Positions 7,597 through 14,538 of a stretch of DNA of 27,263 nucleotides are shown piece after piece (position 1 is the stretch's first letter; each line of letters opens with the position of its first letter). A program made the translations under genes and the position numbers. The DNA is from an uncultured Ruminococcus sp. Its GTDB lineage: Bacteria > Bacillota > Clostridia > Oscillospirales > Ruminococcaceae. The notes beneath the pieces are model-generated. The model made no database searches. It saw only the letters and a program-made list of their open reading frames with translations, and had not been told where the DNA came from. The stretch spans positions 1-27,263 of the forward strand of contig CALANW010000053.1 of the NCBI GenBank assembly GCA_937926145.1, read 5' to 3'.

Positions 7597-9009
7597 TTAT
7601 CCCTCTATCTTAAATTCGTAGGTGGTAAGATTTGCGGTAAGCGTAATTTTATCCGAACCGTGCTTTCTAATGATAACAAGCCTGTCGTCGTCCGCATTTA
7701 CTTCAATATTTCCGTCAAGAGAGAATGCAGGGTGAGTGTTTCTCAGCTCCATAAGCTCTTTCAGCTTCTGCACAACAGGTCTTGACTGCTCATTTTCAAC
7801 GTCCTCTGCGGTGTAATAATGACGGTTTATGTCACGTCCGTTTTTGGTTCGTTCCATAAGGTCAATGTCATTCTCGCCTGCTAACATTCCTACATAGTAC
7901 ACCTGAGGAATGCCCGGTGCAAAGAACTGAATCGCCCTTGCAAGAAGATATGCGCTGTCGTTATTGCCGAGTGCAGAATAATAAGTGGTATTCACCTGAT
8001 AAATATCAAGGTTGTTATAGGCTTCGGAGCTGTATATCATCTTCACATTTGCACCCTTTGAATACATCTGATCCTTGACCTTTTCAATCTCCTCATCGGG
8101 AAGAAGATCTTTAACGTCAACAATGCCTATGCCGTCATGAGTATCAAGGGTGGTAAACTGCTTCATAGGGCATTTTAAGAGCCATTCTTTGAGATATTTT
8201 CCCGTATGATTATAGAGTGCATGGAGCGTGAGGACAGGCAGAGCAAAATCATATATCCAAAAGCCCTTGTCCGCAATTTTCATGGGAATAGTGTAATGCT
8301 CATGAATTTCGGGAAGTATCTCCGCACCGCCCTCGGCAGCTATCTTTTCTATATCATAAAGCAGCTCCCATATATCCGGCTCAATGAAAAAGCAGCTTGT
8401 GTCGGGCTTTTTTACGGCATATGCAAAAGCGTCAAGCCGTATCACCGAAGCACCTCTGCGGCACATTTCACGGATAGTATCGGCAATGAATTTCTTTGTA
8501 GTCTCCGATGTAACATCGAGGTCTATCTGCTCCTCGCAGAAGGTACACCACACCTTTTCGGTAGTGCCGTCCGCAAACTGCGCTTCAATGTAAGGGGCAC
8601 GGGGCTTTCTCTTGTAGATAAGGTCTGTCTGATGCTGTGTAGGCTCGCCGTTCTCCCAAAAATCCTTGTATCGGATAAACATATCCTTGTATTCCGACTC
8701 ATCCTTTTTCATGAGGAAATCCTTGAAATAATGCGAGCTTGCGGAGATGTGGTTTACCATAAAATCAAACATAAGGTAATATTCTTTTCCGAGTGCTTCA
8801 ATATCATCAAATGTGCCGAAAGCTTCATCAACGGTGTCATATCTCATAGGAGCAAATCCTCTGTCCGCCGAGGACGGGAAAAATGGCAGGATATGAACGC
8901 CGCCTACTGCTTTTTTGTAATGCTTGTCAAGTACAGCGTGAAGCTCACGGATATTTTTTCCCAAACTGTCAGCATAGGTTATAAGCATAATTTTATTCTG
9001 TATCTTCAT
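7597..9009 (-). CDS. gtfA: Sucrose phosphorylase, GH13 subfamily 18
   Basis: 470 residues from the ATG at 9007-9009 (MKIQNKIM), preceded by AGGAAAGGAAA. A longer reading frame runs a further 42 codons upstream, but that part reads through the intercistronic hairpin and is not protein-like. The enzyme converts sucrose plus phosphate to glucose-1-phosphate and fructose, saving ATP compared with hydrolysis. Catalytic residues by the family pattern: nucleophile Asp193 (VIRLDAFAYA), acid/base Glu234 (ILPEIHEHY), transition-state Asp292 (LDTHDGIG). The early motif GGVHILPFFPSSADRGFAP (37-54) and MFDFMVNHIS (80-89) are characteristic of this subfamily. The gene lies between transport and alpha-galactosidase genes, as expected for a raffinose/sucrose operon. 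Related GH13_18 enzymes acting on other glucosyl donors are possible, but context favours sucrose. Confidence 0.93.
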   Translation of the reverse strand: MKIQNKIMLITYADSLGKNIRELHAVLDKHYKKAVGGVHILPFFPSSADRGFAPMRYDTVDEAFGTFDDIEALGKEYYLMFDFMVNHISASSHYFKDFLMKKDESEYKDMFIRYKDFWENGEPTQHQTDLIYKRKPRAPYIEAQFADGTTEKVWCTFCEEQIDLDVTSETTKKFIADTIREMCRRGASVIRLDAFAYAVKKPDTSCFFIEPDIWELLYDIEKIAAEGGAEILPEIHEHYTIPMKIADKGFWIYDFALPVLTLHALYNHTGKYLKEWLLKCPMKQFTTLDTHDGIGIVDVKDLLPDEEIEKVKDQMYSKGANVKMIYSSEAYNNLDIYQVNTTYYSALGNNDSAYLLARAIQFFAPGIPQVYYVGMLAGENDIDLMERTKNGRDINRHYYTAEDVENEQSRPVVQKLKELMELRNTHPAFSLDGNIEVNADDDRLVIIRKHGSDKITLTANLTTYEFKIEG

Positions 9010-9036
9010 ATTTCGGATTTCCTTTCCTATAGCGTT

Positions 9037-9060
9037 TTCCCCCGCCGCTTGGCAGGGGAA
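9037..9060 (-). other. Strong intercistronic hairpin between permease and sucrose phosphorylase genes
   Basis: On the minus strand TTCCCCTGCC, loop AAGC, GGCGGGGGAA gives a 10-bp stem with one T-G pair. No T-run follows, so it is not a normal terminator. It lies in the only sizeable gap (74 bp) of the operon, between transporter and enzyme genes. It could protect or process the mRNA and set different levels for the two halves. Confidence 0.65.
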
Positions 9061-9083
9061 TTTATTGTTATGAGCTATGTGTA

Positions 9084-9995
9084 TCAGCCCTTGACAGCAC
9101 CGTTTGCAACGCCGCCGATTATCTGCTTCTGACATATGATATAGAATATCACAATAGGCAGAAGTGCAAGCAGATAAGAAGCAAATGCAAGGTTATAATT
9201 CGTGCCGAACTGTGTCTGGAAATTAAGCTGTGCAAGAGGAAGTGTAACATTGTCCGAACCCGACATGATTACGAGAGGAGTCATAACGTCGTTCCATGTG
9301 CCGAGAGCGGTGAGAACGGCAACTGTTGCGTGCATAGGCTTCATCATGGGGAAGATAATTGTCCAGTATGTTCTCCATGCGGAAGCACCGTCCATGTCAG
9401 CGGCTTCTTCCATTGCCATGGGAACGTTCTTCATATAACCGCTGTAAAGCATAACGTTCATCGGCATATAGAAAACTGTGTAGAGGATAACAACGCCCAC
9501 CATATTGTCAAGTCCGAGGTTTGCAGTCTGCTTTACAAGGGGCATCATAAGGATAGCAAATGGTACGAACATACCGCTTACAATGTAGAAATATATCATC
9601 TTAAAACCCTTTTTGCGGTTCATATTTCTTCCGATAGCATAGCCTGCCATGGAGTGGATAACAAGGGAAAGAATGATAGTTGCGGCTGTGATGATAACGC
9701 TGTTTCCGAGGGAATGCCAGAAGTCGGTTACACGCATTGCCTCTGCAAAATTATCAAGGCTGAAGCTCTGAGGAAGGCTCAGTGCGCCGTTAATGTCATT
9801 TGTCATTTCCGAAGGAGATTTGAATGCGATAATGATAGTCATATACAGGGGGAAAAGTATGGTAACGCAGCCGAGAACAAGCAGTATAGTAATAAGAATG
9901 CTTGACTTTCCACCCTTGTCATTCTTTATTTCATCGGCTGATTTCACTTTTGCTTCAATAGGCTGAGGGACAAAGCTTCTTTTCAATGAACTCAT
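9084..9995 (-). CDS. Sugar ABC transporter permease, MsmG/MalG type
   Basis: 303 residues with six predicted membrane segments, the first at about 31-53 (ILITILLVLGCVTILFPLYM). The permease EAA loop that docks the ATPase is present as EEAADMDGASAWRTYWTIIFPMMKP, given here only as its conserved positions (EAA...G......P), at about residues 190-214. The C-terminus ends VANGAVKG, the usual GAxKG-type tail of CUT1 inner permeases. The ATG overlaps... the upstream permease stop as ATGA (9992-9995). It pairs with the next permease to form the channel for alpha-galactoside import. No ATPase gene is present here, so a shared MsmK/MsmX-type ATPase elsewhere is needed. Confidence 0.93.
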   Translation of the reverse strand: MSSLKRSFVPQPIEAKVKSADEIKNDKGGKSSILITILLVLGCVTILFPLYMTIIIAFKSPSEMTNDINGALSLPQSFSLDNFAEAMRVTDFWHSLGNSVIITAATIILSLVIHSMAGYAIGRNMNRKKGFKMIYFYIVSGMFVPFAILMMPLVKQTANLGLDNMVGVVILYTVFYMPMNVMLYSGYMKNVPMAMEEAADMDGASAWRTYWTIIFPMMKPMHATVAVLTALGTWNDVMTPLVIMSGSDNVTLPLAQLNFQTQFGTNYNLAFASYLLALLPIVIFYIICQKQIIGGVANGAVKG

Positions 9996-10873
9996 AACTG
10001 CTCCTCCTTTTTATTGGTAACTGCCATCTGGAAAATGGAGATAGTAACGATTACTACAAAGAATATCACTGCATTTGCGCTCTGGAATCCAAACTGTCCG
10101 CCGTCCATACCGTTTTTGTAGATAAGGTAGGAAATGGATTCGGTGCTCTGAGCGGGGCCGCCCTTTGTGAGAGCCATGATCTGGTCGAATACCATAAGCA
10201 TATTCTTTGTGCTGAGAATAAGATTTGTGGAAACGAAGGGCATAAGCATTGGAAGTGTAAGATCCTTGAAGGTCTGCCAACGGCTTGCGCCGTCGATCAT
10301 TCCGGCTTCGTAAATATCTGCGGGAATTGTCTGCAAGCCTGAAATATAAATGATAGTGTTCATTGCAACTGCCTGCCATACGCCGACAATAAGCACGCCT
10401 ATCCAAGCATATTTTTCGCTGGCAAGTATGCTGTTTTCAAGAAAACCGAGGTGGAGAGCCGAACCTATTGCAGGAATTATGTAAGTAAAAATAAAGCTGA
10501 AAATATAGCCGATGATAAGTCCGCCAAGAATATTGGGAAGGAAGTACACGCCTCTCAGCAGGCTCTTGCATTTAATCTTGCTGTTAAGTCCGAGAGCAAG
10601 CAGCAGGCTCAGCAAATTTACAAGTATGGTTCCTGCTATCGCATATTTGAATGTGAACAGATAGGAATTTCCCACTCTTGAGTCGGTGAAAAGGTCGATG
10701 TAGTTTCTAAGTCCCACAAACTCGTAGCTGCCGTAGCCTCTGTAATTCGTAAAGCTGTACATTGCACCCGTAATAAGGGGAATTGTATTGAATGCCACAA
10801 ACAGGAGAAGTGCGGGGATAACCATTAAAATATAGGTTTTCTGTCGGTCTGACATTTTTTTTGACTTTCTCAT
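9992..10873 (-). CDS. Sugar ABC transporter permease, MsmF/MalF type
   Basis: 293 residues, six predicted membrane segments: TYILMVIPALLLFVAFNTIP opens the first, at about 13-32. The EAA loop (YEAGMIDGASRWQTFKDLTL then PMLMP) lies at about 187-211, the docking site for the ATPase. The start codon overlaps the stop of the binding-protein gene by 4 bp and its own stop overlaps the next permease start, so three genes are translationally coupled. A GAGGGGC ribosome site lies inside the end of the binding-protein gene. Role: one half of the membrane channel importing raffinose-type sugars. Substrate is inferred from the enzymes downstream; permease sequence alone does not reveal it. Confidence 0.93.
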   Translation of the reverse strand: MRKSKKMSDRQKTYILMVIPALLLFVAFNTIPLITGAMYSFTNYRGYGSYEFVGLRNYIDLFTDSRVGNSYLFTFKYAIAGTILVNLLSLLLALGLNSKIKCKSLLRGVYFLPNILGGLIIGYIFSFIFTYIIPAIGSALHLGFLENSILASEKYAWIGVLIVGVWQAVAMNTIIYISGLQTIPADIYEAGMIDGASRWQTFKDLTLPMLMPFVSTNLILSTKNMLMVFDQIMALTKGGPAQSTESISYLIYKNGMDGGQFGFQSANAVIFFVVIVTISIFQMAVTNKKEEQL

Positions 10874-12159
10874 TTCTGCCCCTCCTCATACTTTTTAACT
10901 TTTGTTATGAGATCTCTGTTGTATCTTACCCAATCGGTGTCGAAGCGGTCGAGAAATGTATCTGCGGAGTTTGCACTTGAATCCATAAGATAGGTCTGGA
11001 TAAGTGCATCAACGCTCATTTCGCTGGGATAATGGTGGTCGTGGTAGTCGGACATTCTATTATCCTTTATATACTGTTCCATTCCATTCAGGAAAACGGG
11101 AAGTGCAAAATCGCCTTCCTTGCAGGGAATGCCGCCCTGATCATCAAGGTATATCTGAACGGTTTCGTCCTCTAACAGGAATCTCAGCACCTCATAAGCC
11201 GCTTCCTTGTTTTTGGACTCCTTCATTACGGAGAACTGCAGGTCGATTCCCGAATTAAGTACATTATCCGCTTCATTTTCATTTGCGGGAAACGGGAAGG
11301 AATCAATATTCATATCGGGATTTACGGAAAGTATCTGCGGAACGGCATAGCTGCCTATGGGATACATTGCGGATTCGCCTCTTGCGAAGGCTGTGCAGGC
11401 ATCGTTGTAGCTGTATGCGTAAGGGTTAGGCTCTGCGTAATCAAGCAGTACCTTTATCTTGTCGGCAACCTCTCTGTATTCCGCCTTGAAGGTCGTATCA
11501 CCCAAATTCACCCGGCTGCATACATCTGCGGGGGCAAGTCCCACTGCAAGAGCGTTCCATGGTGCAAGACAGGTCCATGTGTCCTTGTAGCCGAAGTAAA
11601 GAGGATTTGTGCCTGTCGCCTTAATGGTTTCGCACAGCTCTGTAAATTCGCTCCATGTCTGCGGTATTTCCCAGCCGTTTGCATCGAACATATCCTTGTT
11701 GTAGAGAATGCCTGCGGCGTTTGCGGCATAGGGTACAGCGTAAATTCCCTCCTGCGGAATGAACTCCAGATCCTTGTCTATCTGCAGATAAGCAGGCTTT
11801 ATAGTGTTCACAACATCAAGATCGGAAATATCCGCAAAAAGCTCTGCGTCAAGAAAGTTTGAGTAGTTTATATCTCCGCCTATTCCCACAATGTCGGGAT
11901 AATCCTCTCTGATAAGCCTTGTTTTCAGGACTGTCATTGCCTCGTTGGGAGATTCAATGTCAAGGTGAATATCATCGTGAGCAGCATTGAACCTTTCCTC
12001 TATTTTCTCGAAAGCCTTTACAGCCTCGGGCTTGTACTGGATCATAGTGATGTGTACTTTTCCGTCGGAACTTTCGCCCGAAGCGCAGCCCTGCAAAAGA
12101 AGCGTTGACGAAAATGCCGCAAGCATTAGCAGTGATTTTGCCATTTTTGCTTTATTCAT
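10870..12159 (-). CDS. Sugar ABC transporter substrate-binding lipoprotein (raffinose/alpha-galactoside type)
   Basis: 429 residues from the ATG at 12157-12159, preceded by AAAGGAGG at 8 bp; an upstream ATG eight codons earlier overlaps that ribosome site and is rejected. A lipoprotein signal (MNKAKMAKSLLMLAAFSS, then LLLQGC) places the lipid-modified Cys at residue 25, anchoring the protein outside the membrane. The rest is a CUT1 binding protein: VHITMIQYKPEAVKAFEKIEERF near the start, IVGIGGDINYSNFL, and the GIYAVPYAANAAGILYNKD segment of such proteins (about 135-153). FARGESAMYPIGSYAVP and NKEAAYEVLRFLLEDE follow. First gene of the operon, so probably the most expressed. It would deliver raffinose, melibiose or stachyose to the two permeases; exact sugar unproven. 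Confidence 0.92.
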   Translation of the reverse strand: MNKAKMAKSLLMLAAFSSTLLLQGCASGESSDGKVHITMIQYKPEAVKAFEKIEERFNAAHDDIHLDIESPNEAMTVLKTRLIREDYPDIVGIGGDINYSNFLDAELFADISDLDVVNTIKPAYLQIDKDLEFIPQEGIYAVPYAANAAGILYNKDMFDANGWEIPQTWSEFTELCETIKATGTNPLYFGYKDTWTCLAPWNALAVGLAPADVCSRVNLGDTTFKAEYREVADKIKVLLDYAEPNPYAYSYNDACTAFARGESAMYPIGSYAVPQILSVNPDMNIDSFPFPANENEADNVLNSGIDLQFSVMKESKNKEAAYEVLRFLLEDETVQIYLDDQGGIPCKEGDFALPVFLNGMEQYIKDNRMSDYHDHHYPSEMSVDALIQTYLMDSSANSADTFLDRFDTDWVRYNRDLITKVKKYEEGQK

Positions 12160-12210
12160 ATGTTTGTCCTCCTTTATTATCATTGATGCCGTAACTGTTA
12201 TTCTGATATA

Positions 12211-12240
12211 AGTATATCATACCATTATGCGTTCTGTAAA
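12211..12240 (-). promoter_or_regulatory. Probable promoter of the alpha-galactoside operon
   Basis: On the minus strand TTTACA (12235-12240) and TATACT (12211-12216) are 18 bp apart, about 45-50 bp before the binding-protein ribosome site. It is weaker than the marR promoter, as expected for an activator-dependent operon. A TTGCAA just upstream is an alternative -35 but is less well spaced. Confidence 0.6.
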
Positions 12241-12282
12241 TTGCAATAATCAAGCAGTTTTATACCAATATGTCACTTTTTT

Positions 12283-12329
12283 TGTGATATATAGCATATA
12301 TATTGCATTTCGGTATATTCTGTGATATA
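12283..12329. promoter_or_regulatory. Candidate AraC-type activator sites (tandem TGTGATATA)
   Basis: The 9-mer TGTGATATA occurs at 12283-12291 and again at 12321-12329, 38 bp apart start to start. A partly inverted third half (TATGTCAC, 12270-12277) lies beside the first. They sit between the divergent operon promoter and the regulator promoter, the second overlapping the regulator's -10. Repeated sites in the same orientation are typical of AraC-family binding. Low-complexity AT content makes chance possible. Confidence 0.45.
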
Positions 12330-12331
12330 AT
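12303..12331 (+). promoter_or_regulatory. Promoter of the AraC-family regulator gene
   Basis: TTGCAT (12303-12308), 17-bp spacer, TATAAT (12326-12331). The transcript would begin near 12338-12340 and have a leader of about 50 nt containing the cre-like site. Confidence 0.7.
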
Positions 12332-12362
12332 AATAAAAATCCACTGCAAATCGAAAGAAATA

Positions 12363-12376
12363 TGTAAATGTTTACA
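12363..12376 (+). promoter_or_regulatory. Catabolite-repression (cre-like) site in the regulator leader
   Basis: TGTAAATGTTTACA is a 14-bp inverted repeat matching the low-GC Gram-positive cre consensus TGWAANCGNTNWCA at all but one defined position (central C is T). It lies just downstream of the regulator's start point and upstream of its AGGAGG site, where CcpA would act as a roadblock. It would repress the activator when preferred sugars are present. This ties in with the Ser46-only HPr-like protein at the other end of the operon. Confidence 0.55.
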
Positions 12377-12389
12377 AGGAGGACATAGT

Positions 12390-13241
12390 ATGAATGACCT
12401 GTTGTTTTCTGTATTTCCCAGCGAAAACTTTGTAGACCTGAGCCTTTTCCAATGCGGACGTGAGAAATGTTCTCCAGCTCATTCCTTCGGACCTGCGGCA
12501 AGAAATCACTATCTTTTTCATTATGTCATATCGGGAACGGGACGGCTGTTTGCATATGACAAAAAAGGTGAAACCAAGGAATACTCCATAAAAAGTATGC
12601 AGGGCTTTATGATATTACCCGATCAGATAACAACATATGTTGCCGACAAGGATATGCCGTGGGAATACGTCTGGATAGAGTTTGACGGACTTCGTGCAAA
12701 GGCTGTTGTCGAAACTGCAGGATTTTCATGGGACCAGCCTGTTTACAAGGCTCGGTCAAAGGAACTGCGGGACGAAATGATGAAGGAGATGAACTACATT
12801 GCCGAAAACGGCAGCTCATCTCCCTTTCATCTTATAGGACATCTTTATTTGTTTTTGGATTATCTTACCCGTTCAACCGAGGGGATAAATGTGCATCACA
12901 GCAGCAAGCTCCGTGATTTTTATATTCACGAAGCGCTTGTATTTATCGAGCATAATTTTCAGAATGATATTTCCGTTGAGGATATCGCCGATGTATGCGG
13001 ACTAAACAGAAGCTATTTCGGAAAAATATTCAAGGAGGCAATAGGAAAATCCCCCCAGGAATTTCTGCTGAGCTATCGTATGATAAAAGCCACAGAGCTT
13101 TTAAAGCTGACGAAGCTTTCCGTCGGAGATATAAGCTCCGCCGTGGGATATGACAATCAGCTTCATTTTTCAAGAGCGTTCAAAAGTATTTACGGAGTTT
13201 CACCCAAAAAATGGCGGACAGAACAGATACTTAATGAATAA
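12390..13241 (+). CDS. AraC-family transcriptional regulator of the alpha-galactoside operon
   Basis: 283 residues from the ATG at 12390-12392 (AAGGAGG 7 bp upstream); a longer reading frame beginning at 12303 runs through the promoter and is rejected. The N-terminal half is an AraC_binding cupin-like sugar-sensing domain: RNHYLFHYVISGTGRLFAYD (about 36-55) and GFMILPDQITTYVADKDMPWEY. The C-terminal 100 residues hold two helix-turn-helix units: ISVEDIADVCGLNRSYFGKIFKE (about 196-218) and LSVGDISSAVGYDNQLHFSRAFKS with the typical YGVSPKKWR ending. It is divergent from the transporter-enzyme operon, 230 bp away, the classic arrangement of RafR/MsmR activators. It probably activates the operon when an alpha-galactoside is bound. 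Confidence 0.93.
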   Translation: MNDLLFSVFPSENFVDLSLFQCGREKCSPAHSFGPAARNHYLFHYVISGTGRLFAYDKKGETKEYSIKSMQGFMILPDQITTYVADKDMPWEYVWIEFDGLRAKAVVETAGFSWDQPVYKARSKELRDEMMKEMNYIAENGSSSPFHLIGHLYLFLDYLTRSTEGINVHHSSKLRDFYIHEALVFIEHNFQNDISVEDIADVCGLNRSYFGKIFKEAIGKSPQEFLLSYRMIKATELLKLTKLSVGDISSAVGYDNQLHFSRAFKSIYGVSPKKWRTEQILNE

Positions 13242-13433
13242 TTTTTACGGAAGCATCAACAAAAGTTTACATTTTACTTTGCGATTTTGCTTGCTTTTAG
13301 CACGCTGTTGTTTTATACTATTATTATATATGCTGGTTGCTTTGGGCTTGTTTTTTGTGTAATATTACATATTTGGGCTTTTGATTTGTATTAAAATATG
13401 ACAACATTCAAGTCACTTTCCCCAACAGGTTCC
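13242..13433. other. AT-rich intergenic stretch after the AraC gene
   Basis: About 190 bp between the regulator stop and the second MITE-like element. It is T-rich on the plus strand (for example TTTTATACTATTATTATATA). I see no coding frame, no clear terminator stem with a T-run, and no promoter I would defend. The palindromic element beyond may serve as the transcript end for both the AraC gene and the convergent gene at 13537. Confidence 0.4.
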
Positions 13434-13531
13434 CTAAGAACCAATTAAAAACTATACAAAAAATCGAGCATAATCTTGCGTATATGGATTATGCGAAGAC
13501 TTTTTGTCTATAGTTTTATTGGTTCTTAGTA
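13434..13531 (+). mobile_element. MITE-like palindromic element, copy 2 (inverted relative to copy 1)
   Basis: 98 bp running CTAAGAACCAATTAAAAAC to GTTTTATTGGTTCTTAGTA. Its reverse complement matches 3480-3579 with about four mismatches. The left end lacks the first TA of the TACTAA terminus. The right end is followed by TTA (13532-13534), as in copy 1. It lies 5 bp beyond the stop codon of the convergent minus-strand gene, so its long stem may end transcription from both sides. Confidence 0.75.
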
Positions 13532-13536
13532 TTATA

Positions 13537-14313
13537 TCACATTCTCACTTCGCTGTCAAAGAATTTCTCCTGAAATTCCACTTGCCTGTAAATTTCCTTT
13601 TTGGTAAAGCTCATGCCTTCGGGAGCAGCCACCCACTTTTCTTCCATGTCATCAAAGCGGTGGATAATGGCAATGATCCTGCCCGTAAACTCGCTGAGAG
13701 GCTTGTCAGCGCCCAGCACATATACGTCCTGCTCTTCGCCGTCAGGAGCAATTATGCCATCGGCATAGCCGTAGTTTACGGGATAAACATAGCCGTGCTT
13801 CGGGTGACGGCTGCCCATGGGGCGGTCGATCTTTACGTTTACCGTCCTGCCGATGATGTCATATTTCAGGCTCTTGCGGTAAACCCTCGAAATTTCTCCC
13901 GAGACGGACTGCATTTCCTCAAAAAACTCATAGCCGTATTTTTCATACAGCCCCACATGGTCAGTGGAGATATAGACGAACTCCCTGCCCACGCTCCGAG
14001 CCGTTTCCTCCGCATAGCTCAGCAGATAGCCTGCAAGCCGCTTTCCACGATACTTGGGGAACGTATATACAAAGCCTATCCACGGCGAAAGCTCTGTGGG
14101 CTGAATGTCGTCCTTTTCCGCAAGGGTGCAGAAAGCCATAAGTTTTTCGCCCTCGGTAAGCATAAGCACCCGTGTATTTTCACCGCAGAGGGCTTTCAGG
14201 CTGCCGTCACGGAGAAGCTCATACAGATATTGTCCCGCTCCCCAGTCCGACTGCTTTATTTGTGAAAGATAGCTGCCCTGGTCGCCACAGCTGTAGTATT
14301 CGATGATCTTCAT
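13537..14313 (-). CDS. GNAT acetyltransferase fused to an inorganic-pyrophosphatase-like domain
   Basis: 258 residues with two domains. Residues 1-150 look like a GNAT N-acetyltransferase: WIGFVYTFPKYRGKRLAGYLL (about 78-98) carries the acetyl-CoA pyrophosphate loop, and GLYEKYGYEF (121-130) is the usual end motif. Residues 154-255 resemble a clostridial inorganic-pyrophosphatase-like family: IGRTVNVKIDRPMGSRHPKHG, PVNYGY, GIIAPDGEEQDVYVLG, and IIAIIHRFDDMEEKWVAAP. The acidic DGEEQDVYVLG segment recalls the DxxxxD metal site of soluble pyrophosphatases, but whether enough metal ligands remain is unclear. No signal peptide: cytosolic. AAAGGAG lies 5 bp before the ATG. It is apparently alone, with a palindromic element in its promoter region (14338-14495) and another at its 3' end. 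Substrate of either domain is unknown. Confidence 0.85.
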   Translation of the reverse strand: MKIIEYYSCGDQGSYLSQIKQSDWGAGQYLYELLRDGSLKALCGENTRVLMLTEGEKLMAFCTLAEKDDIQPTELSPWIGFVYTFPKYRGKRLAGYLLSYAEETARSVGREFVYISTDHVGLYEKYGYEFFEEMQSVSGEISRVYRKSLKYDIIGRTVNVKIDRPMGSRHPKHGYVYPVNYGYADGIIAPDGEEQDVYVLGADKPLSEFTGRIIAIIHRFDDMEEKWVAAPEGMSFTKKEIYRQVEFQEKFFDSEVRM

Positions 14314-14337
14314 GTTGACTCCTTTAAATGGTTGTAA

Positions 14338-14495
14338 TACTAATCTTCAATCAACCTACAGACAAATCCTCGGCTGAAATAAGCCCATTCTTCGTCAAGC
14401 TCCCTTGCCGGGCGGCAAGCCCGCCTGCGGTCACTTTCCTAGACTGGTCTTATTTCATCTGTCGGCTTTGCCTATAGAACGATTGAAGATTAGTA
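14338..14495. mobile_element. MITE-like palindromic element, longer relative
   Basis: 158 bp bounded by perfect 15-bp inverted repeats TACTAATCTTCAATC (14338-14352) and GATTGAAGATTAGTA (14481-14495). Pairing continues imperfectly inward for about 50 bp. TAA flanks both ends (14335-14337 and 14496-14498), a likely 3-bp target duplication. The first 40 bp resemble copy 1 at 3480 (TACTAATC, CAAT, CTAYAGACAAA, GC), so they belong to one family, but the centre is different and GC-rich (GCCGGGCGGCAAGCCCGCC). It fills most of the gap between the hydrolase stop and the GNAT-fusion gene, so it may contain or displace that gene's promoter. Non-coding. Confidence 0.75.
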
Positions 14496-14538
14496 TAAGA
14501 GTTTTTCAAAGGAACATCGGAGACTGGGCGTGCGTTCT

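Noticed and set aside
8206..9132. 308-codon plus-strand open frame
   Set aside because: It lies antisense to sucrose phosphorylase, has no ribosome site or family motifs, and is Cys/His/Phe-rich in the way of shadow frames.
9010..9135. N-terminal extension of sucrose phosphorylase by 42 codons
   Set aside because: It reads through a strong hairpin and into the permease gene; the shorter start has an excellent ribosome site and matches the family N-terminus.
9084..12159. Assigning rafEFG/msmEFG symbols
   Set aside because: The family is clear but the exact substrate and nomenclature cannot be settled from sequence, so symbols were left empty.
13504..14265. 253-codon plus-strand open frame
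   Set aside because: Antisense to the GNAT/pyrophosphatase-like gene, whose motifs are clear; it also starts inside the palindromic element.
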